In this document: in pieces, positions 43,017-51,970 of the stretch
Layout: the number at the start of each line of letters is the position of its first letter
How positions within the stretch are numbered: position 1 is the stretch's first letter
Assembly (NCBI GenBank): GCA_948144175.1
Contig: CANXME010001469.1
Location: forward strand, 507,501-571,500
DNA: 64,000 bases
Source: Closterium sp. NIES-65
Lineage: Eukaryota; Streptophyta; Zygnematophyceae; Desmidiales; Closteriaceae
Direction: 5' to 3'
The notes under the pieces: generated by a model
Told to the model about the DNA's origin: nothing
The model's input: only the letters and a program-made list of their open reading frames with translations
The model's database searches: none
Position numbers and translations under genes: made by a program

Positions 43017-44611
43017 GAGGGATCAGCGAGGGAGACAGCTACTGGCCGAGCAAGTGGCTCAAGGGCAGTGCGGTCACGAAAGAAACAGCGAGAGGCACCT
43101 GAATCCAGCGTGAAGGTGTGCAGTGCTGCAGTCGACACAGTACTAGGGGGGGCAGACGTACAAGCACCTAGAGCAGCAGCCTCACCAGCACCTGGGGTAG
43201 CAGGCACGCGAGTACCTGGAGCAGCAGACGCACTAGTCCTAATGCCCGGGTCGGGCGGGACACTCAGGTACTCAGCACCCTCTCCACTAGTAGACATCAC
43301 ATACATGGCAGTGAGCATAGCATCAAAGTCTAGAGCATAGATATCAATCCCCTTCTTCAGGAGATCAACCCAGCGGGGCAGCTCAGTGGCCTGAGGGAAC
43401 TGAACACGCCAAGCGTCGTTCAGACGAGCGAAGCAACGCTGTGTGGCGTGCGGTCCCCCACACGGCTGGCCAGTGCGGTCACCAGTGCGAATGACGTACG
43501 TGCAGCTAAGGCCACCCCCCCCCCCCCCCCCCCCCCCGTGCTGAGAGTACCACTCACGGACCTCCTGGGGCGACGGAGTGTGCTGCTGGCCCTGGCCACC
43601 GCCAGTGCCTCCAGGACCACCACCGCCGCTACCACCTCCTCGACCACCCCAACCCCGGCCGCTGCCTCGTCCACCGCCACCCCCACCACCTCCTCCGCCC
43701 CGGCCACCTCCCCCACCGCTGCCGCCACCCCCCCCACTGCTGCCACCTCCCCCACCCGCGCCACCCCCCCCGCCACCACCACCTCCCCCACCATTGCCAC
43801 CCCCGCTGTCACCACCACCGCCCTTGCCCCCCTTGCCCTTGGCGCTGCGGCGCCCACTCGAAGCAGACGCAGTCCCGACCTTCTCAGCACCAAGGAGGTC
43901 GACAGCAGCAGCAGAGGCGACAGAGGGAAGAAGGGGGGAGGGAGAACACCCCTCAAAGAACGGGGTACGGGGGTCACCGCGAGAGGCACCTACAGCGACT
44001 ATGCTAGCCTCAGCTGCAAGGAGTTCCTTCTCGAGGAGGGCAATGGTGAGCTCGGTGGGGCAGCGAGCTAGGAAGTGGTCCCTGACTGAACGCAGAGTGT
44101 CAGGGAGGTGCGTGACTAGGTGGTAGAGAGTGAGCCAGAGCGGGGGTGGGTTCTTGGCAAGGAACTCATCAGGCATAGCGGCGCGGAAGCGAGCCTCACT
44201 AGTGCGGAGGTGGGTAATGAGATCAGCGACAGTGTGAAAGGAAGCTAAGTCGGGGAACAGGTAGGGAAGAGAGAGACAGCCTAGAGCGGCAGAGGCCGGT
44301 GAGGAGTAGCGGGCAACGACAGCAGTGTACAGTGCCTGCGCAGTCTTGTGCTGCCCAAAGTGCTCGCGCTCATCTATCGGCAGAGAGTTGCGAATAGCGA
44401 AGCGAGCATGGGCGACACGAGTCTGCCACTGTGAGCGGGCAGTGCTGTCAGCAGTAGCAGCAGGAGCAGTAGCGTGGCCTAAGGCGTGATCGTACAGCGA
44501 GATGTCTTCCTTGGCAGTGAGCTGTAGGAAGAGGTGTAGGTCATCAAGCCAGGTGTCGAACTTCACTGGGCGGCCCTCAGCATTGAAGGGTAGTACAGGA
44601 GGGCTAGCCAT
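43017..44611 (-). pseudogene. Copia F Gag to protease region
   Basis: Minus strand, starting MASPPVLPFNAEGRPVKF at 44611. It includes Gag, the Gly-rich tract (~43550-43850), a 23-base C run on the plus strand (G run in sense), the knuckle CTYVIRTGDRTGQPCGGPHATQRC (~43430-43505) and protease DSGAS (~43100-43115), ending at SLADPS beside the GTCGAC-rich block. It is very close to D 34812-36410. Only the N-terminal third of the polyprotein is present. Confidence 0.9.
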
Positions 44612-45419
44612 GGTAGCAGCAGTAGGAAAAAGCAGTAGGGTAGGTAGGGAGGCGCGGCTCGGCACAGGTAGGGCGGCGCGGCTCGGTATAGGTAGGGCGG
44701 CGCGGCTCGGGTCGGGCGGCGCGGCTCGGTTCGGGCGGCTCGGGTCGGGCGGCGCGGCTCGGTCGGGCGGCTCGGTTCGGGTGGCTCGGGTCGGTTAGGG
44801 CTGGCGGCTCGGGTCGGGCGGCTCGGTTTCGTTAGGGCTGGGCGGCTCGGGTCGGCTCGGTCCGGGCTGCTCGGTTCGGGCGGCTCGTTCTGGGTGGGGC
44901 CGTTCGGGACCGCTAAGGGCGAGCGCGAGGAGCGGGTGGGGCTGTGAGGGACGAGCGCGGGGCCGACGTGGGCGCTAAGGGCGAGAGCGGGGCCTAGTGG
45001 GGCCGTGAGGGACGAGCGTGGGGCCGATCGAGGCCGATCGGGGCCGTAAGGGACTAGCGCGAGGCCGACGGGGCCGTAAGGGACGAGCGCGGGGCCGACG
45101 GGGCCGTAAGGGACGAGCGCGGGGCCGATCAGGGGCCTCTAAGGGCTAGCGCGGGGCCGATCGGGGCCTTGAGGGACTAGCACGGGGCCGATCGGGGCCG
45201 GAAGGGACGAGCGCGGGGCCGACACGGGCCTCTAGGGGTAAGCGCGGGGCCGACACGAGGCCGCTAAGGACGAGCGCGGGGCCGACACGGGCCTCTAGGG
45301 GCTAGAGCGCGGGGCCGACGGGGCCTCTAGGGGCGTGAAGGCCGAGGCGCCCTAGGGCGTAGGTAGGTAGGTAGGTAGGTAGGTGGTGGGCCCTAAAAAT
45401 TCGGTCCTAGGAAGGACCT
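44612..45419 (-). repeat. Copia F repetitive leader
   Basis: Same two unit types as B and D, in reverse complement: GGGCGGCGCGGCTCGG units next to Gag (44650-44890), then ~30-bp units with GAGCGCGGGGCCGA (44900-45350), then a GTAG microsatellite (45358-45382). Confidence 0.85.
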
Positions 45420-45431
45420 GCTCTGATACCA

Positions 45432-45560
45432 TGTTGAACAAGAATGAATGAACTAACAGTGAAATGAGTACAAGTATGAAAACCTAGAAATGTGTACCCC
45501 CTATAGGCTAACCCACTGTAGCCTAAACAACTACAACAACAACATATATAATGTTTGACA
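45432..45560 (-). repeat. Copia F 5' LTR
   Basis: 129 bp, TG...CA, nearly the reverse complement of the D LTRs. The primer site TGGTATCAGAGC abuts it internally (45420-45431). On the outer side it joins element K directly at 45561. Confidence 0.92.
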
Positions 45561-45863
45561 CCCCCCAGGCGAACGCGTCTGTAACCCTCTCCAGGATCAA
45601 TCGGGCATCCACAGTGCAGATCTACTGACACCCCCCCACACTAGGAGGCCCAGGACTAAGCACAGCGGCACCGGCCTACATGTGCATACACCGGGAATCG
45701 AACCCGAGACCGCTCTGATACCATGTCAGAATCCCAACCACTATACCATTTGGATAAAAGGGCTTGTTAAGTAGCGGGTCAGTGCGCCCATAACCCCCCA
45801 GGCGAACGCGCCTGTAACCCTCTCCAGGATCAATCGGGCATCCACAGTGCAGATCTACTGACA
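45561..45863 (-). mobile_element. Tiny LTR element K (TRIM-like) with tRNA-like promoter boxes, cut by F
   Basis: On the minus strand a 140-bp repeat (45724-45863, TGTCAG...CTGACA) is followed at once by a perfect primer site TGGTATCAGAGC (45712-45723), an internal region of only 93 bp and a G-rich polypurine tract (45631-45640). The first ~70 bp of the same repeat then recurs (45561-45630; one mismatch to 45794-45863), and the rest is cut off by F. That is the plan of a terminal-repeat retrotransposon in miniature, about 370 bp when intact. Unusually, 45684-45755 also resembles a tRNA gene: an A box (45738-45748) and a perfect B box GGTTCGATTCC (45694-45704) at tRNA spacing, but the acceptor ends do not pair. 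A tRNA-derived SINE is the alternative reading. It encodes nothing. Confidence 0.65.
45684..45755 (-). promoter_or_regulatory. tRNA-like A box and B box across the LTR/primer-site junction of K
   Basis: On the minus strand, TGGTATAGTGG (A box, 45738-45748) and GGTTCGATTCC (B box, 45694-45704) stand 33 bases apart, as in tRNA genes. The layout resembles tRNA-Asp: a D-arm-like part, a TCTGA/TCAGA stem around a 7-base loop and a TCGGG/CCCGG T-stem. The acceptor ends do not pair and the loop lacks the usual T before the anticodon, so this is not a working tRNA gene. It could recruit RNA polymerase III. Confidence 0.55.
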
Positions 45864-46089
45864 CGTCAAACTCTGTTTGTGTCATGTTTCGGAAACTCAT
45901 CCTAGCGGGCAGCGGGTTAACTGTGATTTTTATGGTTTTGATGAAGGCGCAAACGCTATTAGTCGGAGCGAGATAATCGTATCTATCTCTCAGCCGACCG
46001 CTTTGCAGCCCACCAAACATATCGCACCCCTGCACTAAAACTACCCCGGAAAGTGGAGGGTAACCTAGGAAAGTAGCTCTGATACCAGG
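45864..46089 (-). other. Gypsy leader and primer binding site
   Basis: Untranslated gypsy sequence between the 5' LTR and Gag. The primer site TGGTATCAGAGC lies at 46076-46087, two bases inside the LTR edge. An open frame over 45676-46128 runs from the LTR across leader and element K without a recognisable domain, and I do not regard it as a gene. Confidence 0.75.
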
Positions 46090-46363
46090 TGTTATGAGTT
46101 GTATGAAAGAAGGGTGCGCCGTATGCAATATCGCGGAAGTGATTACAACTACTGAGCAAACAACGAGGCCTAGGTATAATATAGCACATCTAGCTAGGCC
46201 GAAGGTCGCGGAGTCGCGCGAAGGTTGGGTGCAGGTTTGGGGTTGGGCAACCCGAGGGCGACGCGGGAGACGTTCGGAAGGCGAGGTCGTCGGACCGAGC
46301 CTGAATTCCGAAAGTTGGAATTGTACGCGTAAGAGATGCCTCAGTAAGGAATTAACAAAATTC

Positions 46364-46585
46364 TGTGAAGAATATCTAGCAAGGCTAAGGAGCCATGACT
46401 AGAGAGGTAGGAGAAGTTGAGTTCGAGTAAGTTTAGAAAAGTCGAGAGTGAAAGAGGGTTCAATAAAGAGCAAAGGTACAAAGATATAGGCAAGAACTAG
46501 GGTAATGAGGTGCACCACCAAACGGGAATCATAACTACACTAACACTACAGACAATTATATAAATATGAATAACATATTTCGACA
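46364..46585 (-). repeat. Element G 3' LTR
   Basis: 222 bp. It matches 47672-47868 except for about three substitutions and one ~25-bp stretch present only here. Confidence 0.88.
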
Positions 46586-47671
46586 CACCCCCATAATTGT
46601 TTGCAGGTGTGAGTGTAGTAACGCCCCCTAAAGAGGGTACACCATGCAGAGTGCAGTTGAAGTAGCAGCAGTAGGTAGGAGCAGTGACAACCAGTGCAGA
46701 AAACAGAAAACAGAAGGGAGAGAGGAGAGAGAGAGGGAGAGAGAGGAGAGGAGGTGGTAGGCTCTGGTTGGTCACCCCCTACATCCCCTCACCCTCCCCC
46801 TCCCCCTCCCCCCCACACTGCTGCAGGAGCAGCAGAAGGGGGGTGAACGGAGGAGGATGGGAAGGGGAGACCACACATCACCCATCACCCCCACACCCGC
46901 CGCCCCCAGTCCCTCCCCGGGCTCCCCCACACCCTCACACCCTCCCCCCCAGCGGCAGCTGCAGCAGAGGGAGCAAAAGGAGGAGGAGAGGGGAGGGGGG
47001 GGGGGGGGGGGGGGGCGACGTACGGCCTCCCCGGGCGCCAAAGCAGGCGGCAGAGGGGGCGACGCCTGCCCCCCCTTTCTGGGTCGCCCGCGGCCCCCGA
47101 AGGAGCCGCGACGGGTGACGGGAAAAGGGGGGGGGGGGGCGGTGCACGTGCCCCCGGTGTGCCGCGGCTGGCGACAGGGCATGGCCGGGGCGGGGTCGGG
47201 GCCGCAAGAGGGCGGGGCTGCAGGTGGCATCAGGGCCTGGGGCGGGTACCGCACGGGCGGCGACGGGCCGGGGCAGCTGCGCACGGGCGGCGACGGGCCG
47301 GTACGGGCGGCGACGGGGCCGCAGCGGACGGCGGCGCGTCGTACGGGCGGCACGTGACGCCGCGAAGGGCGGCGACGGGCTGGTACGGGCGGCGACGGGC
47401 CGGGACAGGCGGCGCACGGGCGGCGACGAGCCGGGACGGGCGGCGACGGGCCGGGACAGGCGGCGCACGGGCGGCGACGAGCCGGGATGGGCGGCGACGG
47501 GCCGGGACGGGCAGCGCACGGGCGGCGCAAGGGCGGCGACGGGCCGCGTAGGGTGGCGACGGGCCGCTAAGGAAAGGTTAAGGGGCACGCCACGGGGCGT
47601 GCCGAACACAGAGTAGCAGCGGAAGCAATGGGGCGGGTCCACAGGTAAATACCGTGGTCACTCTGATAACA

Positions 47672-47868
47672 TGTGAAGAATATCTAGCAAGGCTAAGGAG
47701 CCATGGCTAGAGAGGTAGGAGAAGTCGAGAGTGAAAGAGGGTTCAATAAAGAGCAAAGGTACAAAGATATAGGCAAGAACCAGGGTAATGAGGTGCACCA
47801 CCAAACGGGAAACATAACTACACTAACACTACAGACAATTATATAAATATGAATAACATATTTCGACA
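47672..47868 (-). repeat. Element G 5' LTR
   Basis: 197 bp, TG...CA, followed by target copy aattc. Confidence 0.88.
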
Positions 47869-47879
47869 AATTCCTTACA

Positions 47880-48701
47880 CTACCACATCACGGCTACCAT
47901 AACCAGGGAGGATTTAAAGCCCGCGGTCAGCATGGTAATTATTCAAGTTACGTGAGGTTGAAATATTGTTGGCGAAACCTCCATAACAAGAATTTCGAGA
48001 ATCTGTGCGGAGCGAAAGCGTATTCAAGAGGCGATGAGAAATTGGGTTCGCCACGCTACTGTGCAATTACTGTTTCCGAGAATCAAGGTGGGGCAAACGA
48101 TCCAGTGTGCAACAACCAGGGCTGATTTTATCAAGGTAATTACCCTGATTTCAGGGTGATTTCAGACTTGTCACATTCTGGTCCCTGTAATTTCAGGTTT
48201 ATCGTCTTATGAATACTGATCTTGTCAGAGTAGTACTTTAGCGAACCCTGGAATTTTGTATACACTCACAGAGTAGTGTTCTTAAGGACCCTGTCCATAC
48301 AGAGTATGCGTCTTGTTGACCCTGAATGCAACGTTATCGGGACGAAGCTTCCAGGAACCTTCGTCTCGATAACCCCCATGTGCGTAATCATGATTACGCT
48401 TGCACCCATCTTAGGGACTCCATGAGCGCTATTCATGTTATCCCAGTACACTACGTATCTGTTAGAATGACTCAAAATTCAGTTTCTGATTTCTGCTGGC
48501 TGTAAACTTAAACCGAGAAACAAATCGCGATCTGACGGATCGCAAAGTGATTCGGCAGGAGATTAAAAAGAAACCATCCGTAGTGAAACACCATATCGCC
48601 ATGTGACTGATAATTTATAGTCATCAACTGTTTTTCGTTAACTTTTGAGAAAAAAACATGTGAAAATTATAATAATTGTGAAACTAAACGAGACACTAAT
48701 A
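47880..48701. other. Non-element flank with hairpins and a possible exon
   Basis: AT-richer DNA right of the gypsy LTR. I see no recognisable gene. It holds two neighbouring inverted repeats (48333-48373 and the perfect 18-bp palindrome at 48382-48399), a short block shared in inverted form with 53690-53736, and a 69-residue minus-strand open frame (48266-48475). That frame lies between an AG acceptor-like and a GTGAGT donor-like site and matches no family I know. Confidence 0.4.
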
Positions 48702-49214
48702 CCGTCTCCCCCCGGATATACCCCCATGGGGGGCAATAATAAAACAGGTTTTTTCATGGGGGTGGGCTTATAATCGAGTAAATTTATAAGCGCCGGCGTT
48801 TATAAAATGACATACACATTTTTATATCTTTTAACACCAAACTGTAGGTCTCGTGCTTGCCTTTTCAATCGAGTCGAAGTTACATGGGATCGTCTGTGAA
48901 ATTCTCGCGCGCGCTGGGAGATACACCCAATCTGACTCACATCCAGCTCCTGACAGGTCCTGCTGACTGGACCCGCATCCAGTGCAGGGTCCGAATGTGA
49001 AGGGAACCGAATCTGCAACATATCCGCCTGCTAAAGTAAAAATCGTTACAGCTTTTTGAACACATTTCAAATTTTAAAGTTTACGTGCGCTTATAATAAA
49101 ACAAGTTTTTTCAAGGGGTGCGCTTATAATCGAGGAGGGGATATAAGCGCCATATGCCAATTAGAAGCGCCAGGCGCTTATCCTAGGGTGGCGCTTATAT
49201 CCGGGGGGAGACGG
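48702..49214. mobile_element. 513-bp TIR element (MITE-like)
   Basis: The ends are inverted repeats: 48702 onward reads CCGTCTCCCCCCGGATATA and the right end is its reverse complement, finishing at 49214. Both ends are flanked by TA (48700-48701 and 49215-49216), as in Tc1/mariner and pogo-type elements. Two ~40-bp direct repeats lie inside (about 48736-48777 and 49096-49133), both with the CTTATAATCGAG motif. No transposase is encoded, so it is non-autonomous. The superfamily is inferred only from the TA target and the TIR style. Confidence 0.7.
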
Positions 49215-49216
49215 TA

Positions 49217-50039
49217 TTGAAAAACGTCTCCCCCCACCAAAACCAGGTCGAGTCTCGACACCCCTCCCATGAGCAGTCCGTTCCCCCATTTCCTCCCCTC
49301 CTTCTCCCTCTTTTGTGCGGACGACCCGCGGTCACGAAATAGCTCCCACCCACCCCCCTCACTTGCTCCCTCCCCCTTTCCACACCCCTCGCTCTCGCCC
49401 CTGCGCCCCTAGGAGATCCTCCCACGCCACATGCACTGCACTCCCTCCAGCCAATCCGCCAATCCAGCTAGATTTCTCGCGTCAAACACGTCACTGTTTT
49501 TCTCGCCAAACTAGAAAGAAGAAAAAAATCAACCCTTATTTCAATTCGCCAACCCTGACAGCCCAGACTTACGATTTCGTGAACCGAGAACATCGCAAGA
49601 AGGCTCAGGCTTGGGGTTTTGCGGAAAATGTGCCTTCAGGGTAAATCTCTTTTTGGGGGATTGAAAACAGGGTACCCATATTTGAATCTTCAGCCCTGGC
49701 GACAGCATTGCTGTGGTGTCGCCCCAGCAATTCCAGTGCTAACACTCGTGAGGCTGAACTGGGGTGCACTGTGCACACCAAACTCTTATGCGACTCCACT
49801 GAGGCAGTACATTCAAATCCTAAATGAATAAATTGTCTTATGCTTGGTCGTTTGTGAGACTTCACTTTAAGACAACAAAACCGAAGTGCTGTAATGTTAG
49901 GAAACATAAACATATTTTATGCCAATTGTCAGTGGAAAAAAATTCAAATCAATAAATACAATAGATATACCCATGTCCTATACCTTGCTATCGTCCATCT
50001 GTAAGGCTTCTTCTAAGTCGTCCACGTAAGGCTTTTATG
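49217..50039. other. Unassigned stretch
   Basis: A pyrimidine-rich block (49220-49450), then more balanced sequence. A plus-strand open frame ending near 49644 is followed by a weak donor-like GGTAAAT, so an exon is possible, but there is no domain and no supporting structure. I make no gene call. Confidence 0.3.
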
Positions 50040-51700
50040 GGGAAAGCGAGGGTGAAGAAAGCAGAGGCACGAGCAGGAAGGGAATGAGAAAAAGGGCATT
50101 GCATTGGATGCAGCTGTTGGTGCAGGGCATATGGCGGGGGGAAGCAAGGCATATGGCGGAGGGAAGCAGGGCATATGGCGGGGGGAAGCAGGGCAGGCAT
50201 ATGGCGGGGGGAAGCAGGGCATATGGTGGGGGGAAGCAGGGCATATGGCGGGGGGAAGCAGGGCATATGGCGGGGGGAAGCAGGGCATATGGCGATGGGA
50301 AGGCGGCATTAATGACAGGAGTGGAGGGGGAACCACGAACAGCCCAAACGACGGGGAGAGGAGGTGAGGTCGACGGGGAAAGGAGGTTAGGGCGACGGGG
50401 AGAGGAAGTGAAGGCGAAGAGGAGGGGAGAGGAAGTGAGGGCGATTGGGAGGGGTAGTGAGGGAAGCAAACCCTCCCCACCTCTATCCACCCCCACCTCT
50501 TTTCTCCTTCTCTGGCTCTCCCCCTCAATCCCTTCCCCTCGGTCCCTCCCCCTCTGTCCCCTCCCCTCTGTCTCTCCCCCTCGGACCCCCCCCCTTTTTG
50601 TCCCTCCCCTCTGCCTTTGTCCCTCTGTCCTTCTCCCTCTGTCCCTCCCCCGCTGTCGCTTCCGTTTTCGGGAAGGGGGGCGGGTGTGTGGGGGGAAGGA
50701 GGGCGGGTATGTGGGGGGAAGGAGGGCGGGTATGTGGGGGGAAGGAGGGCGGGTATGTGGGGGAAAAGAGGGGGGGCATGTGGGAGGAAGGAGGGCGGTA
50801 TGTGGTGGGGAAAGAATGGGAGGGGGTGTAAACAAGAGAGAGGGTGGAAGTATGAGAGCGGCAGGCCAGGCAACGAGGGAGATGGGAGGGGAGGTGATTG
50901 CAACTGACCTTAAAGCGTGAGGCACTGTTCCCCCCTATGTCCCTTCCCAACTGTCCCTACCCCACTGACAATCCCCCATCTGAACCCCCTCTTCTATCCC
51001 TCCCAATAAATGAGGCCCGAAGAGGGAGAGAGGGAGAGAGCGAGAATAGGATTGAGCAAGAGAGGGAGGAAGATATAGAGCGGGAGAGGGCGGGACAGTC
51101 AGAGAATGGGAGAGGGAGATATGGAGAGAGTGTGGAAGAGAGTGAGGAAAAGAGAAATGACGAGGGGGAGAGACGAGAGGGGAAGAGCACATGACGAGGG
51201 GAGAAACATGTGACGAGGAGAAGCGCGCGTGACGAGGGCCACCCCCCTCTGTCCCTCCCCCTCTGTCCCTCCCACTGAGGGCGTTATGTGGAGGAAGGCG
51301 GGTGTATGGTGGGGGAGATGGAGGCGGGTATGTGGGGAGGCGAGGGCGACGGGGAGAAGCGAGGGTGTTATGGCGACGAGGGAAATGAGGACGTTGAGGA
51401 GAAGAGAGAGAGATGAGAAGAAGCTTGGGTGACTAGCGGAGAGAATGAGGGAAAGCGCCGTTGACGAGGGGAAGCGCGGGTGACGGGGAAGCGAGAGCGA
51501 CGACGGGAAGCGCGGGTGACGGGGAAGCGAGAGCGACGACGGGAAGCGCGGGCGACAACAAGAGGCGAGGGCGGCGAGGTTGGCGAGGGTGATGAGGGAA
51601 AGCGCGGGCGACAAGGAAAGCGGTATGACGTGGGAAAGAGCGGCCGACGAGGGGGAACATACGCAAGTAACGGCAGCGTGCGTCACCTGAACCTTAAACG
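50040..51700. repeat. Minisatellite and purine/pyrimidine-tract region
   Basis: At least four arrays. A ~21-22-bp unit, GCATATGGCGGGGGGAAGCAG, occurs about eight times (50126-50300). CCCTCTGTCCCTCCC-type units occupy 50510-50660. A ~23-bp unit, GCGGGTATGTGGGGGGAAGGAG, occurs about five times (50688-50800). A ~36-bp unit with GAAGCGCGGGTGACGGGGAAGCG lies at 51460-51560. Open frames on both strands here follow the repeat period and are not genes. Confidence 0.8.
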
Positions 51701-51753
51701 GTACGATCGTGACACGAGGCTGATTCGCAGCAAGTGCAACGCGAGATTGAATG

Positions 51754-51970
51754 TGTTAAGATAAGGAGCTTAGGGTTTAGGACTTAGGCGTAGGATGGTA
51801 TCGAGAGGGAGAGAAGATTGGCCAAAGAGAGGTTTCATTATGAGATCGGGAGTACAAATAGGAAGAAAGGGAAGGGGAAAGGGTACACCACCAGCAGTTG
51901 GTATCTAATAACTAATCTAGTACACTAGCTAACTGTAGGCAGTTATAAGGTATGCAAATACAATTCAACA
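51754..51970 (-). repeat. Element H 3' LTR
   Basis: 217 bp, about three differences from 53068-53284. Target copy gaatg is on its left. Confidence 0.9.

Larger units (their letters stand above)
41529..45560 (-). mobile_element. Copia remnant F (lineage 2), incomplete
   Basis: Minus-strand lineage-2 copia remnant. It keeps one LTR (45432-45560), a primer site (45420-45431), leader (44612-45419), Gag to protease (43017-44611) and a 548-bp piece from between integrase and RT (41529-42076). The two coding pieces are separated by an unrelated block, 42077-43016. The second LTR and most of the body are absent and no target duplication can be seen. The 548-bp piece is almost identical to D 38698-39245, so the copy is young or was recently converted against D. 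Confidence 0.88.
46364..47868 (-). mobile_element. Gene-free LTR element G (~1.5 kb) inside the gypsy LTR
   Basis: Terminal repeats 46364-46585 (222 bp) and 47672-47868 (197 bp) share TG...CA ends. They differ at about three positions plus one ~25-bp length difference. The duplicated target is aattc (46359-46363 and 47869-47873). A primer-site-like sequence (TGTTATCAGAG on the minus strand) lies at about 47660-47671, and the polypurine tract ATGGGGGTG lies right of 46585. The 1.1-kb interior holds purine/pyrimidine tracts and GGGCGGCGACGGGCCGG tandem units (47220-47550) and no gag or pol domain. It must depend on proteins made by another element. Proline/arginine-rich open frames in it follow the repeat period. 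Confidence 0.88.
1..47879 (-). mobile_element. Ty3/gypsy chromovirus, host of the whole nest (broken, left end outside window)
   Basis: One minus-strand gypsy element whose pieces lie at 56-1630 (integrase and chromodomain), 9132-9656 (RT end and RNase H), 24325-26336 (Gag knuckle, protease, RT), 41226-41528 (early Gag) and 45864-46089 (leader and primer site). The pieces are in the correct gypsy order (PR-RT-RH-IN) and are separated by copia insertions with matching target duplications, which shows that they were once continuous. The right LTR is 46090-47879, itself interrupted by element G. The left LTR shows only its last 55 bases. The primer site at 46076-46087 is complementary to initiator tRNA-Met. 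Besides the insertions, the coding pieces carry about four or five breaks. It is the oldest insertion here because everything else in 1-47879 sits inside it. Its age cannot be measured from LTRs because one is mostly outside the window. Confidence 0.9.
46090..47879 (-). repeat. Gypsy 5' LTR, interrupted by element G
   Basis: Left edge TGTTATGAGTTG at 46090, right edge CCTTACA at 47879. Removing G and one target copy leaves about 280 bp. Positions 46314-46355 match the window start, which fixes this as the partner of the left LTR. The DNA from 47880 is outside the element. Confidence 0.82.

Noticed and set aside
45684-45755. A functional tRNA gene on the minus strand
   Set aside because: A and B boxes are good, but the acceptor ends do not pair and the anticodon loop lacks the conserved T at position 33. 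It also coincides with an LTR/primer-site junction.
45561-45864. A 71-bp target-site duplication around a SINE
   Set aside because: Far too long for a SINE target duplication. The repeat starts with TGTCA next to a polypurine tract and, in the other copy, ends next to a primer site, so LTRs explain it better.
45676-46128. A 150-residue minus-strand gene next to the gypsy primer site
   Set aside because: It runs from the gypsy LTR through the leader and element K and contains no domain.
46772-47530. A Pro/Arg-rich protein inside element G
   Set aside because: Its repeats are translated tandem DNA units in two frames equally well, with no domain.
50013-50903. Long open frames over the minisatellites near 50 kb
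   Set aside because: Open in several frames on both strands, with a peptide period equal to the DNA repeat period.
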